The notes beneath the pieces were generated by a model. That model made no database searches, was not told where the DNA came from, and saw only the letters and a program-made list of their open reading frames with translations. Positions 1-7,618 of a stretch of DNA of 32,306 bases are shown here, piece by piece; positions within the stretch are counted from its first letter, which is position 1; each line of letters begins with the position of its first letter. The stretch is taken from contig JAKEGK010000298.1 of assembly GCA_022627515.1 (NCBI GenBank), forward strand, positions 1 through 32,306, read 5' to 3'. The position numbers were made by a program, and so were the translations under genes. Source of the DNA: Gammaproteobacteria bacterium. Lineage in GTDB: Bacteria > Pseudomonadota > Gammaproteobacteria > SZUA-152.

Positions 1-105
1 CACAAAAGTTATTCAAAGCGCGGCTGCGCGATGTGCGCCGCTATGTCAAGTCATTGCTTATTGTTTTTTTACTTTTTCTCCTATGAGACTCTAAACTCTA
101 GATAA

Positions 106-124
106 AGTAACAAAGTAGAATTAG
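106..124 (+). repeat. Solo copy of the GTAACAAAG repeat arm
   Basis: The sequence AGTAACAAAGTAGAATTAG matches, with two differences, the right arm of the large palindrome at 7680-7702. No inverted partner is visible upstream in the window. It lies just before the ribosome binding site of the PhoX-like gene, so it would be in that gene's leader or promoter region. It could be a degenerate half of a dispersed palindromic element or a coincidental match. Confidence 0.45.
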
Positions 125-137
125 TCAAGGAATTAAA

Positions 138-1430
138 ATGAGCCGTAAGTTGTTAGTGCGTTTGTGGCGTTGTTCCCCGTTTATTCGTTCAAAATTCAAT
201 TTTTCCCGGCCCATTGATCGAAAGCGGCGTCTGCTGCTCGAGCGCGGAATGTGCGGCGCCGGCCTGCTGGCGGCGGCGCCGGCGTTATTAACAGCGTGCA
301 GTTCCGTGATTGTACCGTCGCAGGTGACGCAATGGTTGCGAAGCCGGAGCAGCAATATCGATTCATTAGGTCCACTCAGGGAACCGGATGAAAATGGGGT
401 GCGTTTACCGGAAGGATTTACATCGCGCATCGTCGCCCGTTCCAACGGGCAACCGGTGCCAGATTCTAATTACCCCTGGCACTGGGCGCCTGATGGCGGC
501 GCGGTCTTTGCTGTCAAGGGTGGTGGCTGGATTTATGTATCCAACAGCGAGACCAGCGGCGGCGCGGGCGGCGCCGGCGCGCTGGTGTTTGGCGCGAATG
601 GCGATTTACGCGACGCCTATTCCATATTGCAAGGCACCAGCCGCAATTGCGCCGGCGGAAAAACACCGTGGGGGACCTGGCTGTCTTGTGAAGAAGTCAG
701 TGATGGCCATGTTTGGGAATGCGATCCGGAAGGGCTTAAAAAGGCGCGCCGTCTGGACGCGCTGGGGACATTCACTCATGAGGCGGTGGCGTTTGATGTG
801 ATCAATAACCAGCTCTATCTGACCGAAGATGAGCAGGATGGCAGGCTTTACCGTTTCACTCCGGACGGAATGGATGCCAGCGGCAATCCCGACTTGAGCA
901 AAGGGGTGCTGGAAGTGGCCCAGCTGCTTGATAAGGAATCCAACAATGTGGTCTGGCATACCATCTTTGATCCCAATGCGAAAAATAGCCCTTTACGGCA
1001 TCAGGTAAGGGAGAGCACAGCGTTTAACGGCGGCGAAGGCATTGTTTGCATCGACGGCGCCGTATTTATGGCGACCAAAGGAGATGACCGTATCTGGCGT
1101 TATGACATCGCGAGCCAGACCATGACTGTTTACTACGATGCAGCAACTTTCGCTCATCCAATTCTTAAAGGCGTGGACAATCTGACGGGCGTACCCACGG
1201 GGGAAATCTTTGTCGCGGAAGATGGCGATGATTTGCAACTGGTTGCGATTCTGCCCAATCGGCAACTGGCGCCCGTATTACAGGTCGTGGAGCAGCCGAA
1301 TTCTGAGATCACCGGACCCGCGTTTAACCAGCACGGAAACAAGCTTTATTTCAGTTCGCAACGGGGAAAAAGCGGCACATCCGCCGACGGTATCACCTAT
1401 GAAATCAGCGGGCCGTTTTTTGTGAAGTAA
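138..1430 (+). CDS. PhoX-like (DUF839) Tat-exported lipoprotein
   Basis: The 430-residue protein belongs to the PhoX/DUF839 family, whose characterised members are calcium- and iron-dependent alkaline phosphatases with a beta-propeller fold. The family hallmark TPWGTWLSCEE is present near residue 175, followed by GTFTHEAVAFD and LTEDEQDGRLYRFTP, which hold likely metal ligands. The N terminus has a twin-arginine motif (KRRLLLE, Arg30-Arg31), a hydrophobic Ala/Leu stretch and a lipobox LTAC with Cys54, so export by Tat followed by lipidation is predicted. The ATG is preceded by AAGGA at suitable spacing, which supports this start despite the long n-region. The gene stands alone, and the next gene is a tRNA on the other strand. 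Phosphatase activity is inferred from the family. Many DUF839 proteins of this size are uncharacterised. Confidence 0.85.
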   Translation: MSRKLLVRLWRCSPFIRSKFNFSRPIDRKRRLLLERGMCGAGLLAAAPALLTACSSVIVPSQVTQWLRSRSSNIDSLGPLREPDENGVRLPEGFTSRIVARSNGQPVPDSNYPWHWAPDGGAVFAVKGGGWIYVSNSETSGGAGGAGALVFGANGDLRDAYSILQGTSRNCAGGKTPWGTWLSCEEVSDGHVWECDPEGLKKARRLDALGTFTHEAVAFDVINNQLYLTEDEQDGRLYRFTPDGMDASGNPDLSKGVLEVAQLLDKESNNVVWHTIFDPNAKNSPLRHQVRESTAFNGGEGIVCIDGAVFMATKGDDRIWRYDIASQTMTVYYDAATFAHPILKGVDNLTGVPTGEIFVAEDGDDLQLVAILPNRQLAPVLQVVEQPNSEITGPAFNQHGNKLYFSSQRGKSGTSADGITYEISGPFFVK

Positions 1431-1439
1431 CTTTCTTTG

Positions 1440-1507
1440 CGTGATAACCGCATTTGTATGATAACCAGAGTCGTATGATAACCGGATTTTTATGGAAACC
1501 AGAGTCG
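1440..1507 (+). repeat. Four degenerate 17-bp tandem repeats
   Basis: Four consecutive 17-bp units follow the PhoX-like stop codon. The second reads TATGATAACCAGAGTCG. Units 2 and 4 are almost identical, and units 1 and 3 share the ATAACCG core. Immediately after lies an inverted repeat, CTGCCGG-N9-CCGGCAG (1508-1530), which can form a 7-bp hairpin but has no T-run behind it. I see no reading frame of note. The stretch could be a transcript end region or a small minisatellite. Confidence 0.6.
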
Positions 1508-1530
1508 CTGCCGGAGATTATGACCGGCAG
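1508..1530 (+). other. Hairpin downstream of the PhoX-like gene
   Basis: A perfect 7-bp inverted repeat (CTGCCGG / CCGGCAG) with a 9-nt loop lies 77 bp after the stop codon. There is no following T-run, so it does not meet the criteria of a canonical intrinsic terminator. It could still stabilise the 3' end of the mRNA. Confidence 0.35.
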
Positions 1531-1611
1531 CGGATACTTTCCTGCTGGCTGCCCTGCTGCTTGAATGATGCAGATGCTAAATAGCGATCACTCAAAACAG
1601 ATCAAAAGACA

Positions 1612-1698
1612 TGGTACCGAGGGTCGGAGTCGAACCGACACGGTGTCACCACCACCGGATTTTGAATCCGGCGCGTCTACCAATTCCGCCACCCCGGC
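1612..1698 (-). tRNA. tRNA-Leu (anticodon CAA)
   Basis: The minus strand folds into a class II tRNA of 87 nt. The acceptor stem is GCCGGGG paired with CCTCGGT, with the G1-U72 pair also found in E. coli leucine tRNAs. The D-arm is GGCGGAATTGGTAGAC. The anticodon stem CCGGA/TCCGG holds loop TTCAAAA (anticodon CAA), and a long variable arm follows. The T-arm contains GGTTCGACTCC, and CCA is genome-encoded at 1612-1614. It decodes UUG. The gene is divergent from queA, with about 75 bp between its 5' end and the queA start. Confidence 0.95.
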
Positions 1699-1773
1699 AC
1701 AAGGGTAGTTAGTATAGTGATTTTCCCGGTCAGGGCAAGGTATCAGGAACGAATTTTTGCTAGTATCCCCCGC

Positions 1774-2799
1774 ATGCAGCGTAGTGATTTCCATTTTGAT
1801 TTGCCTCCCGAGCTGATAGCCCAATATCCGCTGGAATCGCGTACAGCCAGCCGATTGCTGTGTCTTGATGGAAAAACCGGCGCGATCGCCGATCGCCTGT
1901 TCAGTGACTTGCCGGATTTCCTCCGGGCGGGGGATTTGCTGGTATTCAACAACACCCGGGTGATTCCGGCCCGATTGTTCGGCCGCAAGGCGACCGGAGG
2001 CAAAGTCGAGGTGTTAATCGAACGTCTGCTCGAAGGCAACCAGATTCTGGCCCACGTCAGGGCCAGCAAAACACCCAAGCCCGGCTCGGTTATTGAAATC
2101 AATGATGACTTTCAGTTGATAGTGTTGGCGCGCCACCAGGATTTATTCCGCCTGGTTTGCCAGTCCCGCACCGCCATCCGGCAGTTGCTCGAGCGGCATG
2201 GCCATATTCCATTACCCCCGTATATTACCCGGCATGACACTGTCACTGATTCCAATCGATATCAAACAGTTTATGCGCAAAAAGAGGGTGCGGTTGCGGC
2301 GCCCACAGCCGGTTTGCATTTTGATGAAACCTTGCTGGAAAAAATCCGTTCCCTGGGTGTGGCTACCGCCTTCATTACCTTGCATGTGGGATCCGGAACG
2401 TTTCAGCCGGTGCGGGTCGACAATATTCAGGAACACCAGATGCACAGCGAGTATGTGGAAGTTAGCAGCGAAGTGTGCGCTCAGGTAAGGCAGACCCGAA
2501 ACGCAGGCGGCCGGATCATTGCGGTTGGCACGACGTCTTTGCGCGGCCTGGAAGCGGCGGCGCAGGACGGGGACATCCATCCCTACCAGGGGGAGACGGA
2601 CATTTTTATTTACCCCGGTATACCCATTCATACGGTCGATGTACTGATCACCAATTTTCATTTGCCGGAATCCACGCTCCTGATGCTGGTCTGCGCTTTT
2701 GCCGGAAAGCAACGTATTTTTTCCGCATATTCTCATGCCATTGAAAAGGGGTACCGCTTTTTCAGTTATGGTGACGCCATGTTTATCGAGCGTGGCTGA
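1774..2799 (+). CDS. queA: S-adenosylmethionine:tRNA ribosyltransferase-isomerase QueA
   Basis: QueA transfers the ribosyl moiety of S-adenosylmethionine to preQ1-modified tRNA, giving epoxyqueuosine in the queuosine pathway. The 341-residue protein starts [19 protein letters not shown], the typical N terminus. Family signatures follow: [52 protein letters not shown] and [18 protein letters not shown]. An upstream in-frame ATG exists at 1717, but it would add 19 residues that the family lacks, so the ATG at 1774 is chosen. Length agrees with the family (about 340-356). No tgt gene follows; the next gene is rpfE-like, 40 bp downstream and possibly cotranscribed. Confidence 0.97.
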   Translation: MQRSDFHFDLPPELIAQYPLESRTASRLLCLDGKTGAIADRLFSDLPDFLRAGDLLVFNNTRVIPARLFGRKATGGKVEVLIERLLEGNQILAHVRASKTPKPGSVIEINDDFQLIVLARHQDLFRLVCQSRTAIRQLLERHGHIPLPPYITRHDTVTDSNRYQTVYAQKEGAVAAPTAGLHFDETLLEKIRSLGVATAFITLHVGSGTFQPVRVDNIQEHQMHSEYVEVSSEVCAQVRQTRNAGGRIIAVGTTSLRGLEAAAQDGDIHPYQGETDIFIYPGIPIHTVDVLITNFHLPESTLLMLVCAFAGKQRIFSAYSHAIEKGYRFFSYGDAMFIERG

Positions 2800-2839
2800 A
2801 AGACTCAGCTGAAACTGGTTACTAACCTTGAGCGCCGCA

Positions 2840-3880
2840 ATGACCCAGAAAGAAATCACCTTGGTAGTACCAGGACTCAGGCGCTTTGCGGATAAAGCCT
2901 ATGGTGAATTGCCGGGACCAATTGAGCGTTTAGCGGCGCTGGAATTGATGATCGCGCGTTCCCGTAAATTTAAAACCGGCGATCACAACCTGATTGAAAC
3001 CTTATGGCGGCTGTTTGGCATGCCGCCGGTTGCGGATGCCGGTTTTCCCATGGCCGCGCTGGCGCATTCGCTCAAGTATGAGACGTCACCCGGTCAATGG
3101 TACATGCATTGCGATCCGGTGGTTATCCAGCCCAACCGTGATCACCTGTTGATGTTAGGCAATAGCCATCTGGATTTAACTGAGCGGGAAGCGGCGCATA
3201 TCATCAGGGACATCAACGCGGCCTATGAAGATCAACCCTGGCGGGTAAAGTTAGTGTCGCCCCATGAATGGATTATGGAAATGCCGGACGCGCCGGCTAT
3301 TAAAACGCATCCGATGAATAGCGTAATCGGGAAGAAAATAAATGATTTTCTTCCCTCTGGCCGTGATGCCAAAACCTGGCGCGCTTTAATGAATGAATGG
3401 CAGATGCTGCTGCATTCGCATCCTGTCAACCAGACGCGCGCGGACAAAGGTTTACCCGTGGCCAACAGCGTCTGGTTCTGGGGTGAAGGCCGTTTCCCGG
3501 TGACAGTGGCTGAATCAAAAACACGCCAGTGGGCGCAATGCTGGAGTTGCCACACAGCAACTTTGGCGCTGGCCAAACTGAACAAAATTCCGCGCGTTGA
3601 TGCGCCGGAAACGGGGAGTCTTTGGCTAGCGCAGGCGGTTACACCGGGTTCGCACCTGGTGGTTATCGATTATCTGGATGCGCACGAATTAGTCGCGGAC
3701 CCGGCAAAGTGGCGGCAGATGTTATCGCACTTGAATGAGCAGTGGTTTGCACCGTTATTGTCAGCGCTGCAAGAGCGCGCACTGTACAGGATAATTCTGT
3801 TTACTGCCGATGGCTGGTCCTATGAACTTACCGCTGCGCTGGCAAAACGCTGGTGGAAACGGATCAAAGCGCTGAATTAA
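2840..3880 (+). CDS. RpfE/COG4255-family protein (phosphoglycerate mutase-like)
   Basis: This cytoplasmic protein of 346 residues resembles the family annotated as 'regulatory protein RpfE type' or as cofactor-independent phosphoglycerate mutase-like, which is typically encoded beside recJ in beta- and gammaproteobacteria. Visible conserved stretches are MHCDPVVIQPNRDHLLMLG, LQ-rich loops around NEWQMLLHSHPVNQTRADKGLPVANSVWFWGEG and FTADGWSY. Its molecular function is not established. The Xanthomonas gene was named for an effect on pathogenicity factors. A TTG at 2828 could extend it by four residues, but the ATG at 2840 is preferred. It lies 40 bp after queA. Here it is separated from recJ by about 10.6 kb. 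Confidence 0.75.
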   Translation: MTQKEITLVVPGLRRFADKAYGELPGPIERLAALELMIARSRKFKTGDHNLIETLWRLFGMPPVADAGFPMAALAHSLKYETSPGQWYMHCDPVVIQPNRDHLLMLGNSHLDLTEREAAHIIRDINAAYEDQPWRVKLVSPHEWIMEMPDAPAIKTHPMNSVIGKKINDFLPSGRDAKTWRALMNEWQMLLHSHPVNQTRADKGLPVANSVWFWGEGRFPVTVAESKTRQWAQCWSCHTATLALAKLNKIPRVDAPETGSLWLAQAVTPGSHLVVIDYLDAHELVADPAKWRQMLSHLNEQWFAPLLSALQERALYRIILFTADGWSYELTAALAKRWWKRIKALN

Positions 3881-4137
3881 TACGGGTTGAAAATTTTCTG
3901 TACGCTGTAATTGACCGCAACCGTCAATCAATAACGTACGCTGCCGATAGTGTTGCAGTGGCGCTGCGATGAAATGAAAATGATCCCTTAGTAAACGCGT
4001 GCGCTATTTATTGACTGTTCTAAAATACATGGATAACTTACTGAAAAGTATTTAAATACCATCAAAAAATATTGATCGGGCTGTGTTCAGGCCGTTCAGG
4101 ATTACAGTTTCAGAATTTTTGACTACGATTCACAGTA
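3881..4137. other. Intergenic region with a TTGAC-N7-GTCAA palindrome
   Basis: There is no gene in this 257-bp gap. At 3911-3927 the sequence is TTGAC-CGCAACC-GTCAA, an inverted repeat with a 7-nt centre. The same 5+7+5 arrangement recurs at 4702-4718, on the other side of the next gene. The end of the gap is A+T-rich and should hold the promoter of the downstream membrane protein gene, but no convincing -35/-10 pair could be fixed. Confidence 0.4.
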
Positions 4138-4566
4138 ATGGAAAATTTTCAAAGACTTCGTTTAATCACTGGCGCAATTGCCAGTCCGTTAATTGTTCCA
4201 TTGGCAATATATCTCACGTTTGTGTTTGTTTTTGGATCAGATGTTGACAGGGATCTGGAGATACAAACCAGCATTTCCACCGCCAGCTGGTTGTCCTATG
4301 GCATTGCCCTGGTGCTAAGCGCCGGTTGTTACTTCTGGTTGCAGAAAAAAAAATGGGATTCGATTCTTTATTATTTAGTTGGCGGCACAGTAGTGGGATT
4401 TGCCACCTGGTTGCTGTTCAGTTTGATCAGTCAGGCCCTGGTGTCACTGTTGTTTTATGTTTTTGCCGCCGCGGGAGCGTTGCTGGGGGGAAGTTTCTGG
4501 CTAATTGCGTATTTTCAGCCAGATGGAAAGTATCCGCAGCCATCCCGCCGGCGCCGGCGCCGTTAA
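4138..4566 (+). CDS. Hypothetical multi-pass membrane protein with poly-Arg tail
   Basis: I do not recognise a family. The 142-residue product has hydrophobic segments at about residues 10-32, 48-66, 77-98 and 100-125, consistent with four transmembrane helices in the inner membrane. It ends in PSRRRRRR, a run of six arginines encoded by a CGCCGG-type low-complexity stretch. No catalytic motif is visible. The ATG at 4138 has no strong Shine-Dalgarno sequence. It is an isolated gene between rpfE and a repeat-rich gap. The consistent hydrophobic pattern and absence of a longer competing frame support a real gene. Confidence 0.6.
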   Translation: MENFQRLRLITGAIASPLIVPLAIYLTFVFVFGSDVDRDLEIQTSISTASWLSYGIALVLSAGCYFWLQKKKWDSILYYLVGGTVVGFATWLLFSLISQALVSLLFYVFAAAGALLGGSFWLIAYFQPDGKYPQPSRRRRRR

Positions 4567-4618
4567 ACTTTGCCTGCGCGCTCCTCGGTTGCGAAAGCCT
4601 GCCATGCCGCACCCTTGA

Positions 4619-4657
4619 ACCGTCTCGCGACGAACGGTGGTGAGAAATGCGGGCTAG
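4619..4657 (+). repeat. Truncated copy of the CTAGCCCG palindromic element
   Basis: The 22 bases ending in GAAATGCGGGCTAG (4636-4657) match 21392-21413 exactly. The preceding bases ACCGTCTCGCGACGAA resemble the loop of the complete element, but the left arm beyond ACCG is absent. It therefore looks like a half-deleted copy of the palindrome found upstream of sdhC. Confidence 0.7.
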
Positions 4658-4773
4658 GTTTTTGCATGAATATCACCGGTGGTGGTTTACGCCGGACAAT
4701 TTTGACCTAAACTGTCAATAAGATAACTTGACAATCTAGAACCTATCTCAAACTTGATAAGTTGGCGATTTCG

Positions 4774-4875
4774 GGGGGCGCATTTCAAAACCGTCGGCGG
4801 CATGGATGCCGCTGTCGAGCATTCTTTTCGAAACAGGAACGGATGTATTTACAGCGTGTTTTGAAATGAGCCCCC
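4774..4875. repeat. 102-bp palindromic element with inner hairpin
   Basis: The left arm GGGGGCGCATTTCAAAAC (4774-4791) and the right arm GTTTTGAAATGAGCCCCC (4858-4875) are inverted copies agreeing at 17 of 18 positions. Inside lies a second perfect hairpin, GCGGCAT-GG-ATGCCGC (4797-4812). The form resembles dispersed palindromic repeats (REP- or MITE-like) of gammaproteobacteria. It encodes nothing evident. Only one copy was found in this window. Confidence 0.65.
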
Positions 4876-4966
4876 AGGAGTCGATAACTTTGTTGCCGCG
4901 ACCTACTTTGCTGGATTGTAATATTGAGAAAGGTTCTCGTTGTCCCCGCCGTTCACCGGCAATCGC

Positions 4967-5008
4967 GATACGACAATAGCAATACGACAATAGCAATACG
5001 ACAATAGC
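4967..5008 (+). repeat. Three 14-bp tandem repeats upstream of the AMP nucleosidase
   Basis: The unit AATACGACAATAGC occurs three times without a gap; the first copy has G in place of the first A. The array ends 17 bp before the ATG at 5026 and so occupies the expected promoter and leader space. Copy-number change here could alter expression, though that is inference. Confidence 0.85.
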
Positions 5009-5025
5009 AAGAACAAGACCATTGC

Positions 5026-5811
5026 ATGACAAAACAGTTACCGACGCATCTGGATATCGTTAAGAGCTGGCTTCCCCGTTATACCGGCATGCCGCTCGAT
5101 CTCTTTGGCGATTATATTTTACTGACCAACTTCAAGCATTATCTAATCCGCTTCGCCGATCAGTTTAATTGCAACATTCATGGCGAAGACCGGCCCATGC
5201 AGGCGGCCACCAATAAGAACGGCGTGACCATCATTAATTTTGGCATCGGTTCACCCAATGCCGCGACCGTAATGGATTTGTTATGCGCCACGCACCCCAA
5301 AGGCGTTGTGTTTCTGGGCAAGTGCGGGGGCCTGAAGAAGTCCTCCGAGATCGGCCACTTCATCTTGCCGATCGCGGCGATACGCGGTGAAGGAACCAGT
5401 CACGATTATTTTCCGCCGGAAGTTCCGGCATTGCCATCATTCAAGCTGCACAAATTCGTCTCCCAGAAAATCTATGAGCATGGTTACGAATACCGGACCG
5501 GGGTTGTTTATACGACTAACCGCCGGGTGTGGGAGCACGATAAACCGTTTCTCGACAAACTGCAGCGGTTACGCTGCATCGCGATCGACATGGAAACCGC
5601 GACAATATTTATCGTCGGTCATCACAATCAAATTGCGCGCGGCGCTTTATTGCTGGTATCTGATGTGCCCACCACACCGGACGGCGTAAAAACCGAAGAG
5701 CTGGATAAAGCGGTAACAAAAAAGTGGGCGGATGCGCATCTGCAATTGGGCATTGAAGCCATGTCGGAAATCGACATCAAGGGTGAAGAAATCAAACACT
5801 TTAAGTATTAA
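5026..5811 (+). CDS. amn: AMP nucleosidase, short form
   Basis: This enzyme hydrolyses AMP to adenine and ribose 5-phosphate in the cytoplasm. The 261-residue protein matches, over its whole length, the short AMP nucleosidases typical of Bacteroidetes. Stretches include SWLPRYTGMPLDLFGDYILLTNF, INFGIGSPNAATVMDLL, FLGKCGGLKK, LPIAAIRGEGTSHDY-PPEVPALP, VYTTNRRVWEHD, IDMETATIF and LLLVSDVPTTPDGVKT. It carries only the nucleoside-phosphorylase-like catalytic domain and lacks the N-terminal regulatory domain of the 484-residue E. coli enzyme. No Shine-Dalgarno sequence is visible before the ATG. It stands alone, convergent with the Nudix gene, behind a tandem-repeat array. Similarity to another phylum's form suggests horizontal transfer, but a tree is needed to decide. 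Confidence 0.9.
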   Translation: MTKQLPTHLDIVKSWLPRYTGMPLDLFGDYILLTNFKHYLIRFADQFNCNIHGEDRPMQAATNKNGVTIINFGIGSPNAATVMDLLCATHPKGVVFLGKCGGLKKSSEIGHFILPIAAIRGEGTSHDYFPPEVPALPSFKLHKFVSQKIYEHGYEYRTGVVYTTNRRVWEHDKPFLDKLQRLRCIAIDMETATIFIVGHHNQIARGALLLVSDVPTTPDGVKTEELDKAVTKKWADAHLQLGIEAMSEIDIKGEEIKHFKY

Positions 5812-6008
5812 CCCGCACGCCTGTTCAATTCATTGTACCTGAGAGTTCGCAGGGCAATGACAATAGCCGCGGCAGCACGGCTTAACGCTCCGGTTCGGAC
5901 TATACCGATGCTGTTGTTGATAACTGGCGCCGGAGTTGTCTTGTAATCGGCCTTAAATTCACGCCATTAATAAAATCGTGTTTTGGCGCCGTTCATGTGC
6001 GTTTACAT

Positions 6009-6566
6009 TCAGGATTTTATTGCGTAATACTCCTGGTGCGGGGGAATCTTGCCTTGTCGCAATTGGTACTGGTTGTGTTTGCGGTCCTGGAAATAGAATT
6101 TGAGTGTTTCGTTAATTACCGGAAACGCGAGTTCGTTCCAGGGAATCTCGAGTTCCGTGAATAATTTCACGTCCAGGCTTTCCTCTCCCGGATTGAAATT
6201 CAGATCGAGCAGGCGGGCGCGGAACATCAGGTAGACCTGGCTGATATGGGGAATGTCGAACATGGCGTACAAACCGACGATTTCCACATTCGCATTGGCT
6301 TCTTCCAGGGTTTCACGCAATGCCGCTTGCGCCGTGGTTTCATTGTTTTCCATGAAACCGGCAGGCAGTGTCCACAGGCCGAGCCGCGGTTCAATCGCCC
6401 GTTTGCAAAGCAGGATGCGGTTCTCCCATTCCGCGATACAGCCGGTGACGATCTTGGGATTTTGATAATGAATGGTGGCGCATTGGCGGCAAACAAAACG
6501 GGGCAGGTTGTCTCCTGGGGGTACCCGAAGCTCGACTGCCGCGCCACATTGACTGCAATATTTCAT
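6009..6566 (-). CDS. Nudix hydrolase with N-terminal zinc ribbon
   Basis: The 185-residue protein has a four-cysteine zinc ribbon (Cys4, Cys7, Cys26, Cys29) followed by a Nudix domain. The Nudix box runs from Gly70 and contains G-N5-E, then RETLEEAN, so the metal-binding REXXEE core is present while the usual final Gly is Asn. The preceding [12 protein letters not shown] is typical of the NudC-like and zinc-ribbon Nudix families. The substrate is probably a nucleoside diphosphate linked to another group, but the sequence does not say which. The gene starts 25 bp after the DUF302 gene on the same strand, so the two are likely cotranscribed. Confidence 0.88.
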   Translation of the reverse strand: MKYCSQCGAAVELRVPPGDNLPRFVCRQCATIHYQNPKIVTGCIAEWENRILLCKRAIEPRLGLWTLPAGFMENNETTAQAALRETLEEANANVEIVGLYAMFDIPHISQVYLMFRARLLDLNFNPGEESLDVKLFTELEIPWNELAFPVINETLKFYFQDRKHNQYQLRQGKIPPHQEYYAIKS

Positions 6567-6591
6567 GATTCAGCGCCGCTGAAATAGCTTG

Positions 6592-7098
6592 TTACAGTTC
6601 GCCATTGGCCCCGGCTTGCATGATTTCGTTGAGATTATTCCAGACTTTCTCCGCTTCGTTTTTCAATTGCTGGTTAAGCTTGGGGCTTTTTAGCAGCATT
6701 TCCATGTTCATCATTAACAGCCAGCCCTTGCCGTTTTTATCTTCGACCAGGCTGATCCGGCAAGGCAAATAAGCGGCAAAGTGCATGTCATATTCCACCA
6801 TCTGTTTCGCGGTTAACGGCTCGCAAAACTGGTAAATGCCGATAAAGCGCGATTTTTCACCCATGGCCTTGATCTGTTGCGATAGCGGCAACTCCGCGAC
6901 GAGTTTGATGTTAAGAATATTGGCCCGCAATTTCATGGATTCAACGGCGTCTTCCAGGGAAACGCCCTCGTTCAAGGGAAGTTTGACAACCGTTTGTTCC
7001 AGATCGACGACCAGCGGCTGGTCACCGGCGAATGAATATAGTGAATGTAATAAAAAGCAGATGAACAGAATAGCTGCCGATACGGTTTTGATTCTCAT
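6592..7098 (-). CDS. Secreted DUF302 protein
   Basis: The 168-residue protein has a signal peptide (hydrophobic residues 8-23, probable cleavage after SFAG) and a DUF302-like domain. That domain includes FIGIYQFCEPLTAKQMVEYD and the family-like segment YLPCRISLVEDKNGKGWLLMMN. Function of DUF302 proteins is unknown. The predicted location is the periplasm. An AGGG sequence lies 9 nt before the ATG. The gene precedes the Nudix gene by 25 bp on the same strand. Confidence 0.8.
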   Translation of the reverse strand: MRIKTVSAAILFICFLLHSLYSFAGDQPLVVDLEQTVVKLPLNEGVSLEDAVESMKLRANILNIKLVAELPLSQQIKAMGEKSRFIGIYQFCEPLTAKQMVEYDMHFAAYLPCRISLVEDKNGKGWLLMMNMEMLLKSPKLNQQLKNEAEKVWNNLNEIMQAGANGEL

Positions 7099-7204
7099 AA
7101 TGTTATCCCTGCCAGGGTTGGATGAACTATGTCTGTACTACTGTTTTGCATTATAACAAAGACGGTAATATCGAATGTCTGAAGCGAATTGGCGGCATAT
7201 GTGG

Positions 7205-7513
7205 TTATTGGTTTTTGCGCACCACGGAATGAATTACATACTGATGTTCAAAGTGTACGACAAATCCGCCGTATATCCAGCGTGTAATCGGCGGCTCCCC
7301 CACAGGGCCTTTGATTTCAAGCGGATTGCCAAACTGTTCCCGTACCTCATCCATCGTCATGCCGCGCGCCGGGCGCGACACGCCTTCCGGTGCATTGCCC
7401 GGCTGACTGGAAATGTCGGGTATAACCAGGGTGTCCGCGAATCCGCGCCCGGTTAAAACACCAAGAGAAATTACGGAAAGTAAAAGAAACAGCGAAATAA
7501 CGGGTGTTCTCAT
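7205..7513 (-). CDS. Small secreted BamE/SmpA-like protein
   Basis: The product has 102 residues with an N-terminal signal peptide (about 1-26, ending GRGFADT). The mature part contains GMTMDEVREQFGNPLEIKGPVGEPPITRWIYGGFVVHFEHQYVIHSVV. This is the 'GMT-x-EV-x-x-x-FG-x-P' start and the Tyr/Phe-rich strands seen in BamE/OmlA-like folds. There is no lipobox, so it is probably soluble in the periplasm. An AGGA sequence precedes the ATG. Its partner or role is unknown. It is 106 bp upstream of the DUF302 gene, on the same strand. Confidence 0.72.
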   Translation of the reverse strand: MRTPVISLFLLLSVISLGVLTGRGFADTLVIPDISSQPGNAPEGVSRPARGMTMDEVREQFGNPLEIKGPVGEPPITRWIYGGFVVHFEHQYVIHSVVRKNQ

Positions 7514-7618
7514 TTAACTCAATTCCTGATTGTTTGTTGCATATTTTGGTGGTGGCAAATTCCATATACGAAGTATAAATGTAAAACCACTATATTCAAT
7601 TGAATTATCGGGCGTTCT

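Larger units (their letters stand above)
4567..5025. other. Repeat-rich intergenic region
   Basis: This 459-bp gap has no convincing gene. In order it holds a truncated copy of the CTAGCCCG palindrome (about 4619-4657), an inverted repeat TTGAC-N7-GTCAA (4702-4718), a 102-bp palindrome (4774-4875) with an inner hairpin, and three 14-bp tandem repeats (4967-5008) directly before the AMP nucleosidase gene. A minus-strand frame at 4748-5032 spans these repeats and is regarded as spurious. The density of repeats suggests a site of past insertions or rearrangements. Confidence 0.6.

Noticed and set aside
4967-5008. CRISPR-like array
   Set aside because: The units are 14 bp, directly adjacent with no spacers, and only three in number. 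There are no cas genes.
4748-5032. A 94-codon minus-strand frame with a signal-peptide-like N terminus in the rpfE-amn gap
   Set aside because: Its hydrophobic start is a translation of the 14-bp tandem repeats, and the rest reads through the 102-bp palindrome. Neither looks protein-like.
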